64,000 nt of DNA from contig CAXXJM010000001.1 of assembly GCA_963666475.2 (NCBI GenBank), positions 1,426,001-1,490,000 on the forward strand, written 5' to 3'. A program made the translations under genes and the position numbers. This DNA comes from JBFHIZ01 sp963666475 (lineage in GTDB: Bacteria; Bacillota; Clostridia; Lachnospirales; Lachnospiraceae). This document shows, one piece after another, positions 1-8,894 of this stretch; within the stretch, counting starts at the first letter, position 1, and each line of letters begins with the position of its first letter. The notes below the pieces were generated by a model. It was not told the origin of the DNA. It searched no databases and was given only the letters and a program-made list of their open reading frames with translations.

Positions 1-951
1 ATTTCCTGGTCCAGTAACCGGACGACCTCTACGTCCATTATCAATCAAAGCGTCAACCGCTTCTTGAAGCATTCTTTTTTCGTTACGTACAATAATATCT
101 GGAGCCCCAAGCTCAAGAAGTCTACGCAAACGATTATTTCTGTTAATGATTCTTCGATACAAGTCATTTAAATCACTTGTTGCAAAACGTCCTCCATCCA
201 ACTGTACCATAGGACGAAGATCTGGTGGGATTACAGGAACAGCATCCAAAATCATCCATTCCGGTTTATTTTTTGACTCACGGAATGCTTCAACCACTTC
301 TAGTCTTTTAATAATTCTTGCACGTTTTTGCCCTGTAGATGTTTTTAAGTTTGTTTTTAATTCTATTGATTCCGCTTCCAAATCTATGGATTGAAGCAAT
401 TCTTTAACCGCCTCTGCTCCCATTCCAACTCGGAAATCATTTCCCCATGTTTCTCTCGCATCCTGATATTCAACTTCCGAAAGAACTTGCTTATATTCTA
501 AATTTGTTGCACCCTTATCTAATACAATATAAGACGCAAAATAAAGAACTTTTTCTAAAATACGTGGAGAAATATCAAGGATCAATCCCATTCTACTTGG
601 GATTCCTTTAAAATACCAAATATGTGACACAGGTGCTGCTAAGTCGATATGTCCCATACGTTCTCTACGAACGCTTGCTTTTGTCACTTCAACTCCACAT
701 CGATCGCAAATTACACCTTTATATCTGATTTTCTTATATTTACCACAATGACATTCCCAGTCTTTATTTGGTCCAAAAATCTTTTCGCAAAATAGACCAT
801 CTTTTTCTGGTTTCAATGTTCTATAGTTGATTGTCTCAGGTTTTAACACTTCTCCTCTGGACCATGCTAAAATTTTCTCTGTTGACGCCAAACCAATTTT
901 CATCGCATCAAATGTCATTGGCTGATATGCTTCATTATTTGTTTCAGGCAT
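1..951 (-). CDS. rpoC: DNA-directed RNA polymerase subunit beta' (N-terminal part, runs off the window)
   Basis: This is the first 317 codons of the beta' subunit, which forms the clamp and active-site side of RNA polymerase. The N-terminal zinc site is visible as Cys67, Cys69, Cys82 and Cys85 (CHCG then CDRCG), and the start reads MPETNNEAYQPMTFDAMKIG as in clostridial RpoC. An AAGGAGAG ribosome binding site precedes the ATG at 951. It follows rpoB by 59 bases with no terminator between them, so the two are cotranscribed. The rest of the gene lies beyond base 1. Identification is firm; only the missing C-terminus cannot be judged. Confidence 0.97.
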   Translation of the reverse strand, partial: MPETNNEAYQPMTFDAMKIGLASTEKILAWSRGEVLKPETINYRTLKPEKDGLFCEKIFGPNKDWECHCGKYKKIRYKGVICDRCGVEVTKASVRRERMGHIDLAAPVSHIWYFKGIPSRMGLILDISPRILEKVLYFASYIVLDKGATNLEYKQVLSEVEYQDARETWGNDFRVGMGAEAVKELLQSIDLEAESIELKTNLKTSTGQKRARIIKRLEVVEAFRESKNKPEWMILDAVPVIPPDLRPMVQLDGGRFATSDLNDLYRRIINRNNRLRRLLELGAPDIIVRNEKRMLQEAVDALIDNGRRGRPVTGPGN

Positions 952-1010
952 CTATGGCTCTCCTTTCAAGGTAAGTCGAACTCACCACTCCTTGTTAAAG
1001 TTTCGATTGG

Positions 1011-4000
1011 TTATTCTTCGTCCATAAAATCTTCTTCTAATTCTTCTTCATCATCGATTGAAACCAACTCTCCGCTATCGTCATCGAACTCTTGTGCCTG
1101 GTATCCCATCGCACCTAAAGATTCAGTTGACTCATAACCTCCTTCACGGCGATCATCCATGTCATAGTTGAAGTTTGTTGATGAATAGTCAATCGATTCT
1201 TTGATTTCAACTTCTGTCTGATCTTCTCTTAGAACTTTAACATCAAGTGCCAACGACTGTAATTCTTTTAATAACACTTTAAAAGACTCTGGAATTCCTG
1301 GTTCAGGAATATTGTTACCTTTAATGATTGCTTCGTAGGTTTTCACACGACCAATAACGTCGTCAGATTTTACCGTAAGAATCTCTTGGAGTGTATAAGA
1401 AGCACCATAAGCCTCAAGTGCCCAAACTTCCATTTCTCCAAATCTCTGTCCACCAAACTGTGCTTTACCACCGAGTGGTTGCTGTGTAACAAGTGAGTAT
1501 GGTCCAGTAGAACGTGCATGAATCTTATCATCAACAAGATGATGTAGTTTCAGGTAATGCATGTGTCCAATTGTTACAGGGCCATCAAAATACTCTCCGG
1601 TTCTACCGTCACGCAATCTCACCTTACCATCACGTGTAAGTGGTACACCTTTCCACAATTTTCGATGTTCTCTATTGTCTGATAAATATTCCATTACTTC
1701 TGGAAGCAATTCTTCTTTATGTTTCGATTCAAAAGCATCCCATTCCATGTTTACATAGTCATTTGCAAGCTCTAATGTATCCATAATGTCCGCTTCATTT
1801 GCACCATCAAATACAGGTGTTGCGATATTAAATCCAAGTGCTTTCGCAGCAAGAGACAAGTGAATTTCAAGTACCTGTCCGATATTCATACGAGAAGGCA
1901 CCCCAAGAGGATTCAACACGATATCCAGGGGTCTTCCGTTTGGTAGATAAGGCATGTCTTCAACAGGAAGAACACGAGATACTACACCCTTGTTTCCATG
2001 ACGACCAGCCATTTTATCTCCAACTGAGATTTTTCTCTTTTGCGCAATATAAATACGTACGGATTCGTTTACACCTGGAGGTAATTCATCCCCATTTTCT
2101 CTTGTGAATACTTTTGCGTCCACAACGATTCCATATTCTCCATGAGGTACTTTCAAGGAAGTATCACGTACCTCTCTCGCTTTTTCCCCAAAAATTGCAC
2201 GCAAAAGTCTTTCTTCTGCTGTCAGTTCCGTTTCTCCTTTCGGAGTAACTTTACCAACCAAAACATCTCCTGCACAAACTTCGGCACCAATTCGGATAAT
2301 ACCACGATCATCTAAATCTTTTAATACATCATCACTCACACCTGGGACATCTCTTGTGATCTCTTCAGGTCCTAATTTTGTATCTCTAGCTTCTGCTTCG
2401 TATTCCTCAATATGAACGGATGTAAACACATCGTCTTGGACCAATCTTTCGCTCAAAAGAATCGCATCTTCGTAGTTGTATCCTTCCCATGTCATAAATC
2501 CAATGAGAGGATTCTTTCCAAGTGCCAATTCTCCTTTATCTGTAGATGGACCATCTGCAAGAACTGTACCAGCTTCTACATGATCCCCTTTAAATACGAT
2601 AGGTTTTTGATTATAACAGTTGCTCTGATTACTTCTCGAGAACTTTATTAAATGGAATTCAGCTTTTTCACCATCATCATATGTCATTTTTATCATGGCA
2701 GATGAGACATAATCAATTGTTCCAGCTTTTTCAGCAGTGATACAAATTCCCGAGTCAACAGCAGCTTTTGGTTCCATTCCAGTTCCAATCGCAGGTGCTT
2801 CTGTTACCAACAAAGGCACGGCCTGACGCTGCATGTTTGAACCCATGAGGGCACGGTTCGCATCATCATTTTCCAAGAAAGGAATCAATGCTGTAGCGAC
2901 AGAAAATACCATTTTCGGCGAAACGTCCATATAATCAAAACGCTCTCTTGGGTATTCCTGTGTTTCTTCTAAATAACGACCCGAAACACTTTTTCTAACA
3001 AAATGACCTTCATCATCTAATCTCTCATTTGCCTGTGCAACATGATAATTATCTTCTTCGTCTGCAGTCATATACACAACTTCTTCTGTAACAATTGGAT
3101 TGTGTACATCTGTTTTATCAATTTTACGATATGGTGCTTCTACAAATCCATACTCGTTAATTCTTGCATAACTTGCCAAAGAGTTGATCAGACCGATGTT
3201 CGGACCTTCTGGAGTTTCAATCGGACACATTCTTCCATAATGAGAATAGTGAACGTCACGAACCTCAAATCCGGCACGATCACGGCTCAAACCACCAGGT
3301 CCAAGTGCGGACAAACGTCTTTTGTGAGTAAGCTCACTGAGTGGATTGTTCTGATCCATGAACTGTGACAACTGTGAAGAACCAAAAAACTCTTTTACAG
3401 CTGCTTGAACTGGTTTAATATTCACCAATTTCTGTGGAGTAATATCTTCTGGATCCTGAGTAGTCATTCTTTCGCGAACTACACGTTCCAATCTTGAAAG
3501 ACCAATTCGATACTGATTTTGTAACAGTTCACCAACTGCACGAATACGACGGTTTCCTAAATGGTCGATATCATCTGCATTACCAATACCGTATTCCAAA
3601 TGAATATTGTAATTGATGGATGCAAGGATATCTTCTATAGTAATATGTTTTGGAATCAAATCATGAACATTGTCACGAATTGCATTTGCAAGTGCTTCCG
3701 CATCATCTGCATATTCATTCAACAAAGTTTCTAACACTGGATAATAAACGAGCTCTGTAATTCCGAGTTCTTTTGGATTGCAATCTACGAAATTTCTAAT
3801 GTCTACCATTAAATTAGAAAGGACTTTTGCTTTTCCTTCTTCTGTTTGAATCCATACAGAAGGAACTGCGGCATTTTGAATCATCTCTGCTTGTTCGCGA
3901 GTCAGTTCATCCCCAGCTTTTGCAAGTACTTCACCAGTAGAAAGATCGATAACATCTTCTGCTAAAACACGTCTAGCAATACGGTTTTTCAGTGCTAATT

Positions 4001-4844
4001 TTTTATTAAATTTATAACGTCCTACTTTTGCAAGGTCATATCTTCTTGGATCAAAAAACATTGCAGTAATCAAACTCTCTGCACTATCCACCGATAAAGG
4101 TTCACCTGGACGAATTTTTTTGTACAACTCCAAAAGACCTTCCTGATAATTTTCAGCAACGTCTTTACCGAGGCTCGCTTCAATTTTTGGTTCATCACCA
4201 AACAACTCGCGAATCTCTTCGTTTGTACCGATTCCTAACGCACGAATCAAAACTGTAACGGGTACTTTTCTTGTACGGTCAACACGTACATAAAAAATGT
4301 CATTGGAATCCGTTTCGTACTCAAGCCATGCTCCACGATTCGGAATTACAGTAGATGAGAATTTTCTCTTACCAATTTTGTCATGTTCGATACCATAATA
4401 AATACCTGGAGAACGAACCAACTGACTTACGATAACACGTTCAGCACCGTTGATTACAAACGTTCCTGTGTCTGTCATAATTGGAAGATCGCCCATATAT
4501 ATTTCATGTTCGTTAATCTCTTCTTTTTCTTTGTTATAAAGACGAACTCTTACTTTAAGAGGTGCTGCATATGTTGCATCCCTATCTTTACACTCTTCAA
4601 TAGAATATTTCTTTTCCTCTTTACACAGTTCGAAGTCGATAAATTCCAAACTCATTTGTCCGCCGTAATCAGCGATTGGAGAGATATCTTCAAAAACCTC
4701 TTTTAAACCTTCGTCTAAAAACCACTGATAAGAGTCTTTTTGTACTTCTATCAAGTTAGGCATGCTTAAAACTTCTTTCTGTCTCGAGTAACTCATACGC
4801 ATACTTTTGCCAGAAGCAACCGGACGTATTCTGTTTTTTTCCAT
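1011..4844 (-). CDS. rpoB: DNA-directed RNA polymerase subunit beta
   Basis: Full-length beta subunit (about 1277 residues), the catalytic partner of beta'. The rifampicin region reads SQFMDQNNPLSELTHKR then RLSALGPGGL, with the Asp, His and Ser that are usually altered in resistance still wild type, so rifampicin sensitivity is expected. Other landmarks are GYNYEDAILLSERL, GDKMAGRHGNKG and the C-terminal MEVWALEAYGA. An acidic tail rich in D and E follows, as in many Clostridia. Two in-frame ATGs lie 6 bases apart. The second (4844) sits about 8 bases after GGGGTG and is preferred; the first (4850) is only 2 bases after it. Its own promoter lies upstream, after the rplL terminator. Confidence 0.98.
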   Translation of the reverse strand: MEKNRIRPVASGKSMRMSYSRQKEVLSMPNLIEVQKDSYQWFLDEGLKEVFEDISPIADYGGQMSLEFIDFELCKEEKKYSIEECKDRDATYAAPLKVRVRLYNKEKEEINEHEIYMGDLPIMTDTGTFVINGAERVIVSQLVRSPGIYYGIEHDKIGKRKFSSTVIPNRGAWLEYETDSNDIFYVRVDRTRKVPVTVLIRALGIGTNEEIRELFGDEPKIEASLGKDVAENYQEGLLELYKKIRPGEPLSVDSAESLITAMFFDPRRYDLAKVGRYKFNKKLALKNRIARRVLAEDVIDLSTGEVLAKAGDELTREQAEMIQNAAVPSVWIQTEEGKAKVLSNLMVDIRNFVDCNPKELGITELVYYPVLETLLNEYADDAEALANAIRDNVHDLIPKHITIEDILASINYNIHLEYGIGNADDIDHLGNRRIRAVGELLQNQYRIGLSRLERVVRERMTTQDPEDITPQKLVNIKPVQAAVKEFFGSSQLSQFMDQNNPLSELTHKRRLSALGPGGLSRDRAGFEVRDVHYSHYGRMCPIETPEGPNIGLINSLASYARINEYGFVEAPYRKIDKTDVHNPIVTEEVVYMTADEEDNYHVAQANERLDDEGHFVRKSVSGRYLEETQEYPRERFDYMDVSPKMVFSVATALIPFLENDDANRALMGSNMQRQAVPLLVTEAPAIGTGMEPKAAVDSGICITAEKAGTIDYVSSAMIKMTYDDGEKAEFHLIKFSRSNQSNCYNQKPIVFKGDHVEAGTVLADGPSTDKGELALGKNPLIGFMTWEGYNYEDAILLSERLVQDDVFTSVHIEEYEAEARDTKLGPEEITRDVPGVSDDVLKDLDDRGIIRIGAEVCAGDVLVGKVTPKGETELTAEERLLRAIFGEKAREVRDTSLKVPHGEYGIVVDAKVFTRENGDELPPGVNESVRIYIAQKRKISVGDKMAGRHGNKGVVSRVLPVEDMPYLPNGRPLDIVLNPLGVPSRMNIGQVLEIHLSLAAKALGFNIATPVFDGANEADIMDTLELANDYVNMEWDAFESKHKEELLPEVMEYLSDNREHRKLWKGVPLTRDGKVRLRDGRTGEYFDGPVTIGHMHYLKLHHLVDDKIHARSTGPYSLVTQQPLGGKAQFGGQRFGEMEVWALEAYGASYTLQEILTVKSDDVIGRVKTYEAIIKGNNIPEPGIPESFKVLLKELQSLALDVKVLREDQTEVEIKESIDYSSTNFNYDMDDRREGGYESTESLGAMGYQAQEFDDDSGELVSIDDEEELEEDFMDEE

Positions 4845-4937
4845 TGACATTTCACCCCGTTCTTTCTATTTTTAAAGACTTATTTTCATATATACAACAA
4901 AAAAATAAGCCTATCTCTGCACAATAGTGCACCATAT

Positions 4938-4966
4938 ATTATAACATAGCACTTTTTGTACGTCAA
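4938..4966 (-). promoter_or_regulatory. Sigma-A promoter for rpoBC
   Basis: On the minus strand TTGACG (4961-4966) is followed after 17 bases by a perfect TATAAT (4938-4943). It lies between the rplL terminator and rpoB, so rpoBC can be transcribed independently of the ribosomal protein genes. Confidence 0.85.
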
Positions 4967-4993
4967 CGACTTTTTTTACATTTTTAACATAAA

Positions 4994-5023
4994 ATTAGAA
5001 AAAGGCCGGGAGTTCTCCCAGCC
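4994..5023 (-). terminator. Intrinsic terminator after rplL
   Basis: On the minus strand a GC-rich inverted repeat (GGCTGGGAG / CTCCCGGCC, 5004-5023) is followed by five T. It lies just after the rplL stop and before the rpoB promoter. Confidence 0.85.
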
Positions 5024-5042
5024 TGATTTCCAAAAGAATAAC

Positions 5043-5420
5043 TTATTTCAAAGTGATCTTTGCTCCGATTTCTTCGAACTGTTTTACAAGAGCTTCTGCT
5101 TCGCCTTTTTCAACTTGTTCTTTGAATACTTTTGGTGCTCCGTCAACTACTTCTTTAGCTTCTTTCAAGCCAAGTCCTGTTAACTCACGAACTGCTTTGA
5201 TAACTTTGATTTTAGCGCTATCATCAAAAGATGTAAGCTCTACATCAAATTCAGTTTTTTCTTCTGCTGCATCTGCTGCTCCGCCTGCTGCTGCTACAAC
5301 AACTCCTGCTGCTGCTGATACTCCGAATTCTTCTTCACATGCTTTTACTAAGTCATTTAATTCTAATACAGTTAATTCTTTAATTGCATCAATAATTTCT
5401 GCTGATGTTAATTTTGCCAT
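5043..5420 (-). CDS. rplL: 50S ribosomal protein L7/L12
   Basis: A 125-residue acidic stalk protein that binds L10 as dimers and recruits translation factors to the ribosome. The N-terminal dimerisation region (LTSAEIIDAIKELTVLELND) is followed by an Ala/Gly-rich hinge and the conserved C-terminal domain containing AKIKVIKAVRELTGLGLKEA and VDGAPKVFKE. A longer reading from 5435 is possible, but GGAGG lies 8 bases before the ATG at 5420, and the family begins MAKL. It follows rplJ by 47 bases in one operon and ends at an intrinsic terminator. Confidence 0.97.
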   Translation of the reverse strand: MAKLTSAEIIDAIKELTVLELNDLVKACEEEFGVSAAAGVVVAAAGGAADAAEEKTEFDVELTSFDDSAKIKVIKAVRELTGLGLKEAKEVVDGAPKVFKEQVEKGEAEALVKQFEEIGAKITLK

Positions 5421-5467
5421 TTGATTTTCCTCCATAAATTTAATTTACAATTTTAATTTTAATACGA

Positions 5468-5971
5468 CTATTCTGCTGCTCCTGCAGCTCCACCTTTTTC
5501 AGCCAACTGCTGCATAACGCGAGCAAAGTTTGTAATAGGTGATTGGATACTTCCAAGGAATTTTGAAAGAAGTTCTTCTCTTGATGGAATCTGAGAAATC
5601 TCGTTGATTCCTTTTACATCATAGATCAAACCTTCAACCATTCCTGCTTTAAGTTCTAACTTAGGTGCTTTTTTCGCAAAGTTTGCTAAAACTCTTGCTG
5701 GTGCTGTAGCGTCTTCTTTTGAAATCGCAACAGCTGATGGTCCTTCTAGGTAAGTTGATAATCCTTCGCAATCTGTTCCTTTGAATGCGAAATTCATCAT
5801 CGTGTTTTTGTATACTTTGTATGTAACATTCTCTGCACGTAATAATCTACGAAGTTCAGTATCTTGTTCAACAGTAAGTCCACGGTGATCAACCAACACA
5901 ACGGATTGTGCTCCATCAATGCTTGCAGAAATCTCTTCAATAATTGGTTTTTTCAATTCTACTTTTGCCAT
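5468..5971 (-). CDS. rplJ: 50S ribosomal protein L10
   Basis: A 167-residue stalk-base protein that anchors L7/L12 dimers on 23S rRNA. The N-terminus carries the conserved VVLVDHRGLTVEQ stretch, and the C-terminus ends in an Ala/Gly-rich helix (KGGAAGAAE), where L7/L12 dock. GGAGG lies before the ATG at 5971. The gene heads the rplJ-rplL unit and is preceded by a structured leader of the L10 type, so L10 or the L10-L12 complex probably represses its own message, as known in other bacteria. Confidence 0.97.
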   Translation of the reverse strand: MAKVELKKPIIEEISASIDGAQSVVLVDHRGLTVEQDTELRRLLRAENVTYKVYKNTMMNFAFKGTDCEGLSTYLEGPSAVAISKEDATAPARVLANFAKKAPKLELKAGMVEGLIYDVKGINEISQIPSREELLSKFLGSIQSPITNFARVMQQLAEKGGAAGAAE

Positions 5972-6039
5972 TTTATGTCCTCCTTATAGAATTATTGCCG
6001 AGCTTGGAGTATTGGCATTACGTACCAACAATTACGCAT

Positions 6040-6175
6040 ATAAAAAGCTTCTCACAAAAGCGAGAAGCAAAAAGTCATAATTATACTCTTTCTCTCCTCG
6101 GTAGGCGCGATGCTTATGTCAAAAATGACACCTACTGTCTTCGGCATGGTTTATAACCTTTGTTAGGTTATCATA
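6040..6175 (-). promoter_or_regulatory. L10 leader of rplJL, ending in a terminator-like hairpin
   Basis: The roughly 200-base untranslated leader of rplJ folds into several inverted repeats on the minus strand. The last, GCTTCTC / GAGAAGC (6047-6068), is followed by TTTTTAT and looks like an attenuator or terminator just ahead of the gene. Position and size match the ribosomal protein L10 leader known in Firmicutes. Assignment is by position and structure, not by a covariance search. Confidence 0.65.
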
Positions 6176-6193
6176 TAGATACTCATTTGTCAA
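6165..6193 (-). promoter_or_regulatory. Candidate sigma-A promoter for rplJL
   Basis: A perfect minus-strand TTGACA lies at 6188-6193, between the rplA terminator and the L10 leader. The -10 at 16-17 bases spacing (near 6165-6171, ATAACC or TAACCT) is poor, so the exact -10 is uncertain. Confidence 0.45.
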
Positions 6194-6210
6194 CACTTTT
6201 CCGACATTTT

Positions 6211-6239
6211 ACAAATAAAAAGTGGGCGACAAGCCCACT
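6211..6239 (-). terminator. Intrinsic terminator after rplA
   Basis: On the minus strand AGTGGGC / GCCCACT (6221-6239, loop TTGTC) is followed by TTTTATTT. It closes the rpmG-secE-nusG-rplKA unit and separates it from rplJL. Confidence 0.88.
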
Positions 6240-6274
6240 CTTCATTTGTTTATCTGCGTTGCTCAAATATCAAA

Positions 6275-6964
6275 TTAGAATTTAGATGTACTAACTTTAA
6301 TTCCAGGTCCCATAGTTGTAGCAACCGATACGCTCTTTAAGAACTGTCCTTTTACTGCACTTGGTTTAGCTTTTACAATAGCATCCATAACCGCATTAAA
6401 GTTATCCATTAATTTATCTTCACCAAAAGACACTTTTCCGATTGGTACATGAATAATGTTTGCTTTATCTAAACGATATTCAATTTTACCAGCTTTGATG
6501 TCGTTAACAGCTTTTGTTACGTCCATTGTTACTGTACCAGCTTTTGGGTTTGGCATAAGACCTTTTGGTCCAAGTACTTTACCTAAACGTCCAACAACAC
6601 CCATCATATCAGGTGTAGCAACAACAACGTCGAAATCCAACCAACCATCTTTTTGGATTTTAGGAAGTAATTCCTCTCCTCCAACATGATCTGCTCCAGC
6701 TGCTTCTGCTTCTGCAACTTTATCGCCTTTTGCGAATACAAGAACACGAACTTTTTTTCCCGTTCCGTGTGGAAGCACTACTGCTCCACGAATTTGCTGT
6801 TCTGCATGACGTCCGTCACATCCTGTACGAATATGAAGTTCAACTGTTTCGTCAAATTTAGCAACCGTTGATTTTTTTGCAAGTTCGATTGCTGTTTCTG
6901 GATCATAATTTACTGAACGATCAACAAGTTTTGCTGCTTCGTTATATTTTTTTCCGTGTTTCAT
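6275..6964 (-). CDS. rplA: 50S ribosomal protein L1
   Basis: A 229-residue L1-stalk protein that binds 23S rRNA and moves deacylated tRNA out of the E site. In many bacteria it also represses its own mRNA. The family signature GPKGLMPNPKAGTVT is present, together with KVRVLVFAKGD near the start of the second domain. GGAGGT lies ahead of the ATG at 6964. It follows rplK by 51 bases, and the gap contains a hairpin very like the L1 binding site (6979-7004), so autoregulation at this gene is likely. Confidence 0.97.
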   Translation of the reverse strand: MKHGKKYNEAAKLVDRSVNYDPETAIELAKKSTVAKFDETVELHIRTGCDGRHAEQQIRGAVVLPHGTGKKVRVLVFAKGDKVAEAEAAGADHVGGEELLPKIQKDGWLDFDVVVATPDMMGVVGRLGKVLGPKGLMPNPKAGTVTMDVTKAVNDIKAGKIEYRLDKANIIHVPIGKVSFGEDKLMDNFNAVMDAIVKAKPSAVKGQFLKSVSVATTMGPGIKVSTSKF

Positions 6965-6978
6965 TCTTTTACCTCCTA

Positions 6979-7004
6979 GTGGTCATCGGGCCGAACCCTC
7001 CCAC
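6979..7004 (-). promoter_or_regulatory. L1-operator-like hairpin before rplA
   Basis: The minus strand reads GTGGGAGGG, a TTCG-type loop, then CCCGATGACCAC. An outer GTGG/CCAC and an inner GGG/CCC helix are separated by unpaired GA and GATGA. This resembles the known L1 mRNA and 23S binding motif. It ends two bases before the rplA ribosome binding site. Confidence 0.65.
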
Positions 7005-7015
7005 TTGCATCAAAT

Positions 7016-7441
7016 TTATTCTACGACTGTAATACCCATACTTCTTGCTGTTCCAGCAATCATGCTCATTGCAGATTCAACGCTTGCTGCGTTCAAGTCT
7101 GGCATTTTAAGTTCAGCAATTTCTCTGATCTGTGCTTGAGTGATTTGTGCTACTTTTGTTTTGTTTGGCACTGCTGAACCAGATTTGATATTACATGCTT
7201 TTTTAATAAGTACTGGAGCTGGTGGTGTTTTTGTAACGAAACTAAAACTTCTGTCAGCATATACAGTGATTACAACTGGAATGATTGTATCCCCTTTATC
7301 TGCTGTTTTTGCATTGAATTGTTTTGTAAATTCAACAATGTTAACTCCGTGCTGTCCTAAAGCTGGACCAACAGGTGGTGCTGGTGTCGCTTTACCAGCA
7401 GGAATCTGTAATTTAATATAACCTTTTACTTTCTTTGCCAT
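7016..7441 (-). CDS. rplK: 50S ribosomal protein L11
   Basis: A 141-residue protein of the GTPase-associated centre; with 23S helices 43-44 it forms the thiopeptide target and the RelA activation site. The N-terminal Pro-rich segment TPAPPVGPALGQHGVNI is intact, as is the C-terminal RNA-binding domain with SGSAVPNKTKVAQIT and MIAGTARSMGI. AGGAGGTG precedes the ATG at 7441. It is cotranscribed with rplA and preceded by a second L1-operator-like hairpin. Confidence 0.97.
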   Translation of the reverse strand: MAKKVKGYIKLQIPAGKATPAPPVGPALGQHGVNIVEFTKQFNAKTADKGDTIIPVVITVYADRSFSFVTKTPPAPVLIKKACNIKSGSAVPNKTKVAQITQAQIREIAELKMPDLNAASVESAMSMIAGTARSMGITVVE

Positions 7442-7462
7442 TTTGGCACCTCCTAAAATAAT

Positions 7463-7490
7463 GTGGTTAGTCGGGACTATTCCCTCCCAC
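7463..7490 (-). promoter_or_regulatory. L1-operator-like hairpin before rplK
   Basis: The minus strand reads GTGGGAGGG, a short loop, then CCCGACTAACCAC, nearly the same as the element before rplA. It lies in the nusG-rplK gap, about 20 bases before the rplK start, where L1 represses the L11 operon in other bacteria. Confidence 0.65.
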
Positions 7491-7586
7491 GGTTCATAAA
7501 CTATACTTATTTATATAAGTAGGATTTCTCCCATGAACTTCATTTGTTCCACTTTTTATTCCTATTTAATAGGAATGTATACGTCA

Positions 7587-8102
7587 CTATAAGCGACGCA
7601 CTTCTGCAAAACTGATTTCTACCGGTGTATCTCGACCAAATAGTTCTACATTGATTGTAGCAGTCTGTTTTGCATAATCGATTTTTTTAACAACCCCAAT
7701 GTTATCTTTCCAAACACCAGCTACGACTGTAATCGTATCGCCTTCTCCAAAATCGACCGAAACATTTTCCATGATGATTCCAAGTGGTTTCATTTCTGCT
7801 TCCGTTAACGGAACCGGTTTACTTCCAGGTCCTACAAAACCAGTGACTCCTCTCGTGTTTCGAACAACATACCATGTGTCGTCATTCATATACATGTTGA
7901 TCAGAACGTATCCTGGAAACAATTTCTTTTGAACAGTCTTTCTTGCTCCATTTTTCAGTTCAACAACATCCTGCATTGGAACACGTACTTCTATGATCTG
8001 TTCTTCTAAATGTCTGTTTTCAATTGTTTTTTCTATGTTAGCTTTAACCTTATTTTCATACCCCGAATATGTATGAACAACATACCAGTTCGCTTCTGCC
8101 AT
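7587..8102 (-). CDS. nusG: Transcription termination/antitermination factor NusG
   Basis: A 171-residue NusG that rides on RNA polymerase and modulates pausing and Rho-dependent termination. The N-terminal NGN domain starts WYVVHTYSGYENKV and carries KLFPGYVLINMYM and RNTRGVTGFVG. The C-terminal KOW domain reads VVAGVWKDNIGVVKKID. The ATG at 8102 matches the family start (MAEANWYVV), although CGAGGT is almost adjacent to it. A GTG at 8153 would add 17 residues but has no clear ribosome binding site. It lies between secE and rplK in the usual order. Confidence 0.93.
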   Translation of the reverse strand: MAEANWYVVHTYSGYENKVKANIEKTIENRHLEEQIIEVRVPMQDVVELKNGARKTVQKKLFPGYVLINMYMNDDTWYVVRNTRGVTGFVGPGSKPVPLTEAEMKPLGIIMENVSVDFGEGDTITVVAGVWKDNIGVVKKIDYAKQTATINVELFGRDTPVEISFAEVRRL

Positions 8103-8191
8103 ACCTCGTAACCACGCCTTTCCTAATAAATCCTTCTCATTCAACTTTGCCACACAAAGTGAACGACTTCTGATGTCACATCAAGAAACAA

Positions 8192-8407
8192 TTACAGCTG
8201 AATAGATGTCAGCCAATCAATTCCCATCTGCACACCGTGATCTAGAAAAGTTATAATCACGCCCAAAATAGCAGCAACCACAACAACTGCTAAAGTCTGT
8301 TTTGCAGCAGTTTTCGTGTCTGGCCAGGTAATTTTATTAAACTCTCTTTTAACGCCCTTAAAAAAACTTTCTTTTTTAGCTTTTTGTTTGTTTGCTGTAT
8401 CAGTCAT
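8192..8407 (-). CDS. secE: Preprotein translocase subunit SecE
   Basis: A 71-residue single-span SecE that clamps SecY in the protein-export channel. A charged N-terminus is followed by the conserved amphipathic FFKGVKREFNKITWPD segment and one membrane helix (LAVVVVAAILGVIITFLDHG). An AAAGGAA site lies ahead of the ATG. It is 26 bases after rpmG, and the position before nusG is the standard one. Confidence 0.95.
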   Translation of the reverse strand: MTDTANKQKAKKESFFKGVKREFNKITWPDTKTAAKQTLAVVVVAAILGVIITFLDHGVQMGIDWLTSIQL

Positions 8408-8433
8408 GTTCCCACGTTCCTTTCACTGTAAAC

Positions 8434-8583
8434 TTATTTCGTTTCTTTGTGCATTGTGTGAGTTTTGCAAAATCTGCAATATTTCTTTGTTTCCATTCTT
8501 TCAGGATGTGCTTTTTTATCCTTTGTTAAGTTATAGTTACGTTGTTTGCATTCTGTACATGCTAATGTAATCTTTGTGCGCAT
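8434..8583 (-). CDS. rpmG: 50S ribosomal protein L33
   Basis: A 49-residue ribosomal protein. The translation begins MRTKITLACTECKQRNYNLT and ends CRFCKTHTMHKETK. The two CxxC pairs (CTEC and CRFC) show it is the zinc-binding form rather than the zinc-free paralogue. A GGAGGTGGAA stretch precedes the ATG at 8583. It is the first gene after the promoter at 8703-8731 and leads into secE. Confidence 0.95.
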   Translation of the reverse strand: MRTKITLACTECKQRNYNLTKDKKAHPERMETKKYCRFCKTHTMHKETK

Positions 8584-8702
8584 AATTCCACCTCCACGCT
8601 TACTTTATTATTATGTTTTTCGCTATGAAAAGCATGTGTTTTTTATATAAACCCAAAAAATTTGAGCATAAAAAAAAGACCTCTTTCCCATCTCGTCTAG
8701 TA

Positions 8703-8731
8703 ACTATACCACAGCAAGCAGACTTCGTCAA
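8703..8731 (-). promoter_or_regulatory. Sigma-A promoter for rpmG-secE-nusG-rplKA
   Basis: On the minus strand TTGACG (8726-8731), a 17-base spacer and TATAGT (8703-8708) lie about 120 bases upstream of rpmG. Confidence 0.82.
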
Positions 8732-8865
8732 CTAAAATTCACATTTTTCGTTGCAAAAAGGTGTCCTATGAATGACTATATCGTATTCCAATTACCTGTG
8801 TCAACTTTATTTTGTTCTTTTTTTGTTTTTTCTTCATTTTCTCTTGACTTTTCCAGTATATTCAC

Positions 8866-8894
8866 TTGTCTTTTCACAGTAATAAGAGTACAAT
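8866..8894 (+). promoter_or_regulatory. Sigma-A promoter for the FliD-like gene
   Basis: On the plus strand TTGTCT (8866-8871), 17 bases, then TACAAT (8889-8894). No sigma-28-type sequence was seen here, unlike the other late flagellar promoters in the window. Confidence 0.65.

Noticed and set aside
5053..5424. Long plus-strand open reading frame over rplL
   Set aside because: It is the exact reverse of the rplL coding region. It has no ribosome binding site and low-complexity Ser/Ala composition, so it is a shadow of the real gene.
8661..8700. Attenuator in the rpmG leader (T-run after AGAGGTC on the minus strand)
   Set aside because: Only a four-base stem (AGAC/GTCT) could be drawn before the T-run, which is too weak to call.
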